From Bacilli bacterium (GTDB lineage: Bacteria; Bacillota_I; Bacilli_A; RF39; UBA660): 33,384 bases of DNA. Below are positions 32,011 to 33,384 of this stretch, one piece after another (the first letter of the stretch is position 1; every line of letters begins with the position of its first letter). The notes under the pieces were generated by a model. It had not been told where the DNA came from. It saw only the letters and a program-made list of their open reading frames with translations, and did not search any database. Position numbers and translations under genes: made by a program. Where the stretch lies: assembly GCA_028703405.1 (NCBI GenBank), contig JAQVMY010000001.1, positions 40,001-73,384 of the forward strand. Direction: 5' to 3'.

Positions 32011-32577
32011 CTATTTTTGCCTTTTATTATATTTATTCATAACATTATCAAATGGTAATTCTAGATAATCTTTTATTATTAACGGCAGTTGGTGTGCGAT
32101 TGTTTGTATTTTTTCATAATCTTCAGCATTAAACTTTCCTAACACGTAATCTTTAACTTCAATTAAATTATTATGTGAAATACCAATTTTTAATCGTTTA
32201 TAATTTTGTGTACCTAAATGCATTTCAATATTTTTTAAACCGTTATGTCCACCTGAAGTCCCTTTGTATTTGAATTTATAATTGCCAACGTTTAAATTTA
32301 AATCATCACATATTATTAATATATCTTCAATATTTATTTTAAAATAATTAATATAATCACTAATAACTTCTCCAGATAAATTTATAAATTTTCCTGGTTT
32401 TAAAAACATTATTTTTTCATTATTTTTAAAATATTCACCATATAAACCACCAAATTTTTCTTTATTAATTAAAATATTATTTTTGGTAGCTAAATAGTCT
32501 ATCATAACAAAACCAACATTATGTCTTGTTCCCTCATACTCTTTACCTGGATTTCCAAGTCCTATAATTAATTTCAT
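32011..32577 (-). CDS. pth: Peptidyl-tRNA hydrolase
   Basis: Releases tRNA from stalled peptidyl-tRNA. A 188-residue protein. The opening KLIIGLGNPGKEYEGTRHNVG contains the catalytic His in RHNVG; FLKPGKFINLSG, IICDDLNLNVG (catalytic Asp) and the GTSGGHNGLKN motif are all present. I take ATG 32575-32577 because the family starts exactly with KLIIGLGNPG and GGTGAG precedes it; the longer frame runs into rsmI. In Bacillus the same gene is called spoVC. Confidence 0.97.
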   Translation of the reverse strand: MKLIIGLGNPGKEYEGTRHNVGFVMIDYLATKNNILINKEKFGGLYGEYFKNNEKIMFLKPGKFINLSGEVISDYINYFKINIEDILIICDDLNLNVGNYKFKYKGTSGGHNGLKNIEMHLGTQNYKRLKIGISHNNLIEVKDYVLGKFNAEDYEKIQTIAHQLPLIIKDYLELPFDNVMNKYNKRQK

Positions 32578-32590
32578 ATACTCACCCACT

Positions 32591-33384
32591 TTATTTAATG
32601 TTATGATATTCCCTATAAACTTCATTTTTGCTAATTTGGCGATCTTGTGAGGTTCTTTTTATAGAATTATTAACGTCTAGTCCCTCTTTAATATATAAAT
32701 TAACATGCTCAATAACACTTATATTATCATAATTTTTTTCAGTTTTATTTTTTTCAACGGTTATTACCAATTCACCTTTTATATCATTTACTTCATGAAG
32801 AAGTGTTTTTATATTACTACGATATACTTCTTCAAATTTCTTGCTTATTTCCCGGGAAATACTAATTCTTCGATTTCCAAAGATTTCTAGCATGTTTGTT
32901 AAAGTTTTTACAATTCGGTGAGGGGATTCATAAAAAATAATAGTGTATTCCAAATACTTTAGTTTTTCTAATTCTTTTTTTCTTTTTTCTTCCTTATTAT
33001 TTAAAAAACCATAAAATAAAAATGGGGAGGGTTCTATTCCAGAAACAATTAAAGCAGGAATTAAAGCTGTTGGTCCAGGTAAGGCAATAACATTGAAATT
33101 ATTATCTATTGCTAGTTTGACCAATTCATATCCTGGATCGCTAATCACTGGTGTACCTCTATCAGATACCAAACCAACATTATATCCTTTTTGCAAATAA
33201 GTTAGTAATTTATCATTATTTTTTGTTTCATTAAAATTATGATTTGATATTAATTTTTTTTTAATATTCAAATGTTTCAATAAATTACCAGTAACTCTAG
33301 TGTCTTCATCGAAAATAACGTTAACACTTTCTAAAATGTTTATAGTTCTTAAGGTAATATCATCTAAGTTACCAATTGGAGTAG
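32591..33384 (-). CDS. rsmI: 16S rRNA 2'-O-ribose C1402 methyltransferase RsmI (5' end outside the window)
   Basis: Methylates C1402 in the decoding centre of 16S rRNA. The visible 264 residues begin TPIGNLDDITLRTINILESV, the canonical start of the family's SAM-binding domain, so only a few N-terminal residues lie beyond the edge. Further motifs: VIFDEDTRVTGNLLKH, YNVGLVSDRGTPVISDPGYE, VIALPGPTALIPALIVSGI, FYESPHRI. The first ATG in the window (33278-33280) is internal and not the start. It ends 13 bases before the pth start, so the two are likely in one transcript. Confidence 0.95.
   Translation of the reverse strand, partial: TPIGNLDDITLRTINILESVNVIFDEDTRVTGNLLKHLNIKKKLISNHNFNETKNNDKLLTYLQKGYNVGLVSDRGTPVISDPGYELVKLAIDNNFNVIALPGPTALIPALIVSGIEPSPFLFYGFLNNKEEKRKKELEKLKYLEYTIIFYESPHRIVKTLTNMLEIFGNRRISISREISKKFEEVYRSNIKTLLHEVNDIKGELVITVEKNKTEKNYDNISVIEHVNLYIKEGLDVNNSIKRTSQDRQISKNEVYREYHNIK

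Overview
The window reads as a chromosomal segment of a strongly AT-rich, low-GC Gram-positive bacterium of the class Bacilli. The proteins look like those of uncultured, genome-reduced Bacilli (RF39/Mollicutes-neighbour type). That placement is an impression from protein style; no rRNA is present to test it. The standard bacterial code is in use: tatD ends in TGA and long genes such as secA, ftsH and mfd read through without internal TGA, so this is not a code-4 mollicute. Almost everything is on the minus strand.

Layout. (1) 1-8005: the 5' part of cdaA, a membrane-anchored acidic repeat protein, trmL, a cupin gene that seems to have been inserted beside trmL, and then a poorly characterised cell-envelope group: a cysteine-free thioredoxin-like membrane protein, a single-domain Clp-type AAA+ ATPase, a thioredoxin lipoprotein, a triple-LysM protein, a membrane-anchored protein of unknown function, a PH-domain protein and a double-thioredoxin membrane protein. 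(2) 8017-11417: secA, hpf and a cold-shock gene. (3) 11599-14585: a complete agr peptide quorum-sensing locus. agrB and a 40-codon agrD are on the plus strand. They converge on agrC and agrA on the minus strand. One hairpin terminator lies between the two halves, and a candidate LytTR-type direct repeat lies upstream of agrB. (4) 14848-15990: thirteen tRNA genes in one operon with encoded CCA ends and a strong promoter buried in the 3' end of the upstream S1-domain gene. (5) 16017-18814: cvfD-like gene, NifU-type scaffold, a YutH/CotS-like protein, a PgpA/YutG-like phosphatase and an unknown protein. (6) 18915-33384: a stretch closely recalling the origin-proximal region of Bacillus: ftsH, tilS, ung, ksgA, a G5-3D (YabE-like) gene, tatD, metG, dut, spoVT, mfd, pth and rsmI. 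A T-box leader controls dut-metG.

How it fits together: most genes are core housekeeping (protein export and quality control, ribosome hibernation and rRNA/tRNA modification, DNA repair, translation). The accessory interest lies in the agr circuit, the extracytoplasmic thioredoxin/AAA+ group, the trmL/cupin insertion scar, a C-terminal Rho_N/SAP-like extension on FtsH, and a possible small membrane protein between metG and tatD. Intergenic space is very tight, and many terminator hairpins overlap stop codons.
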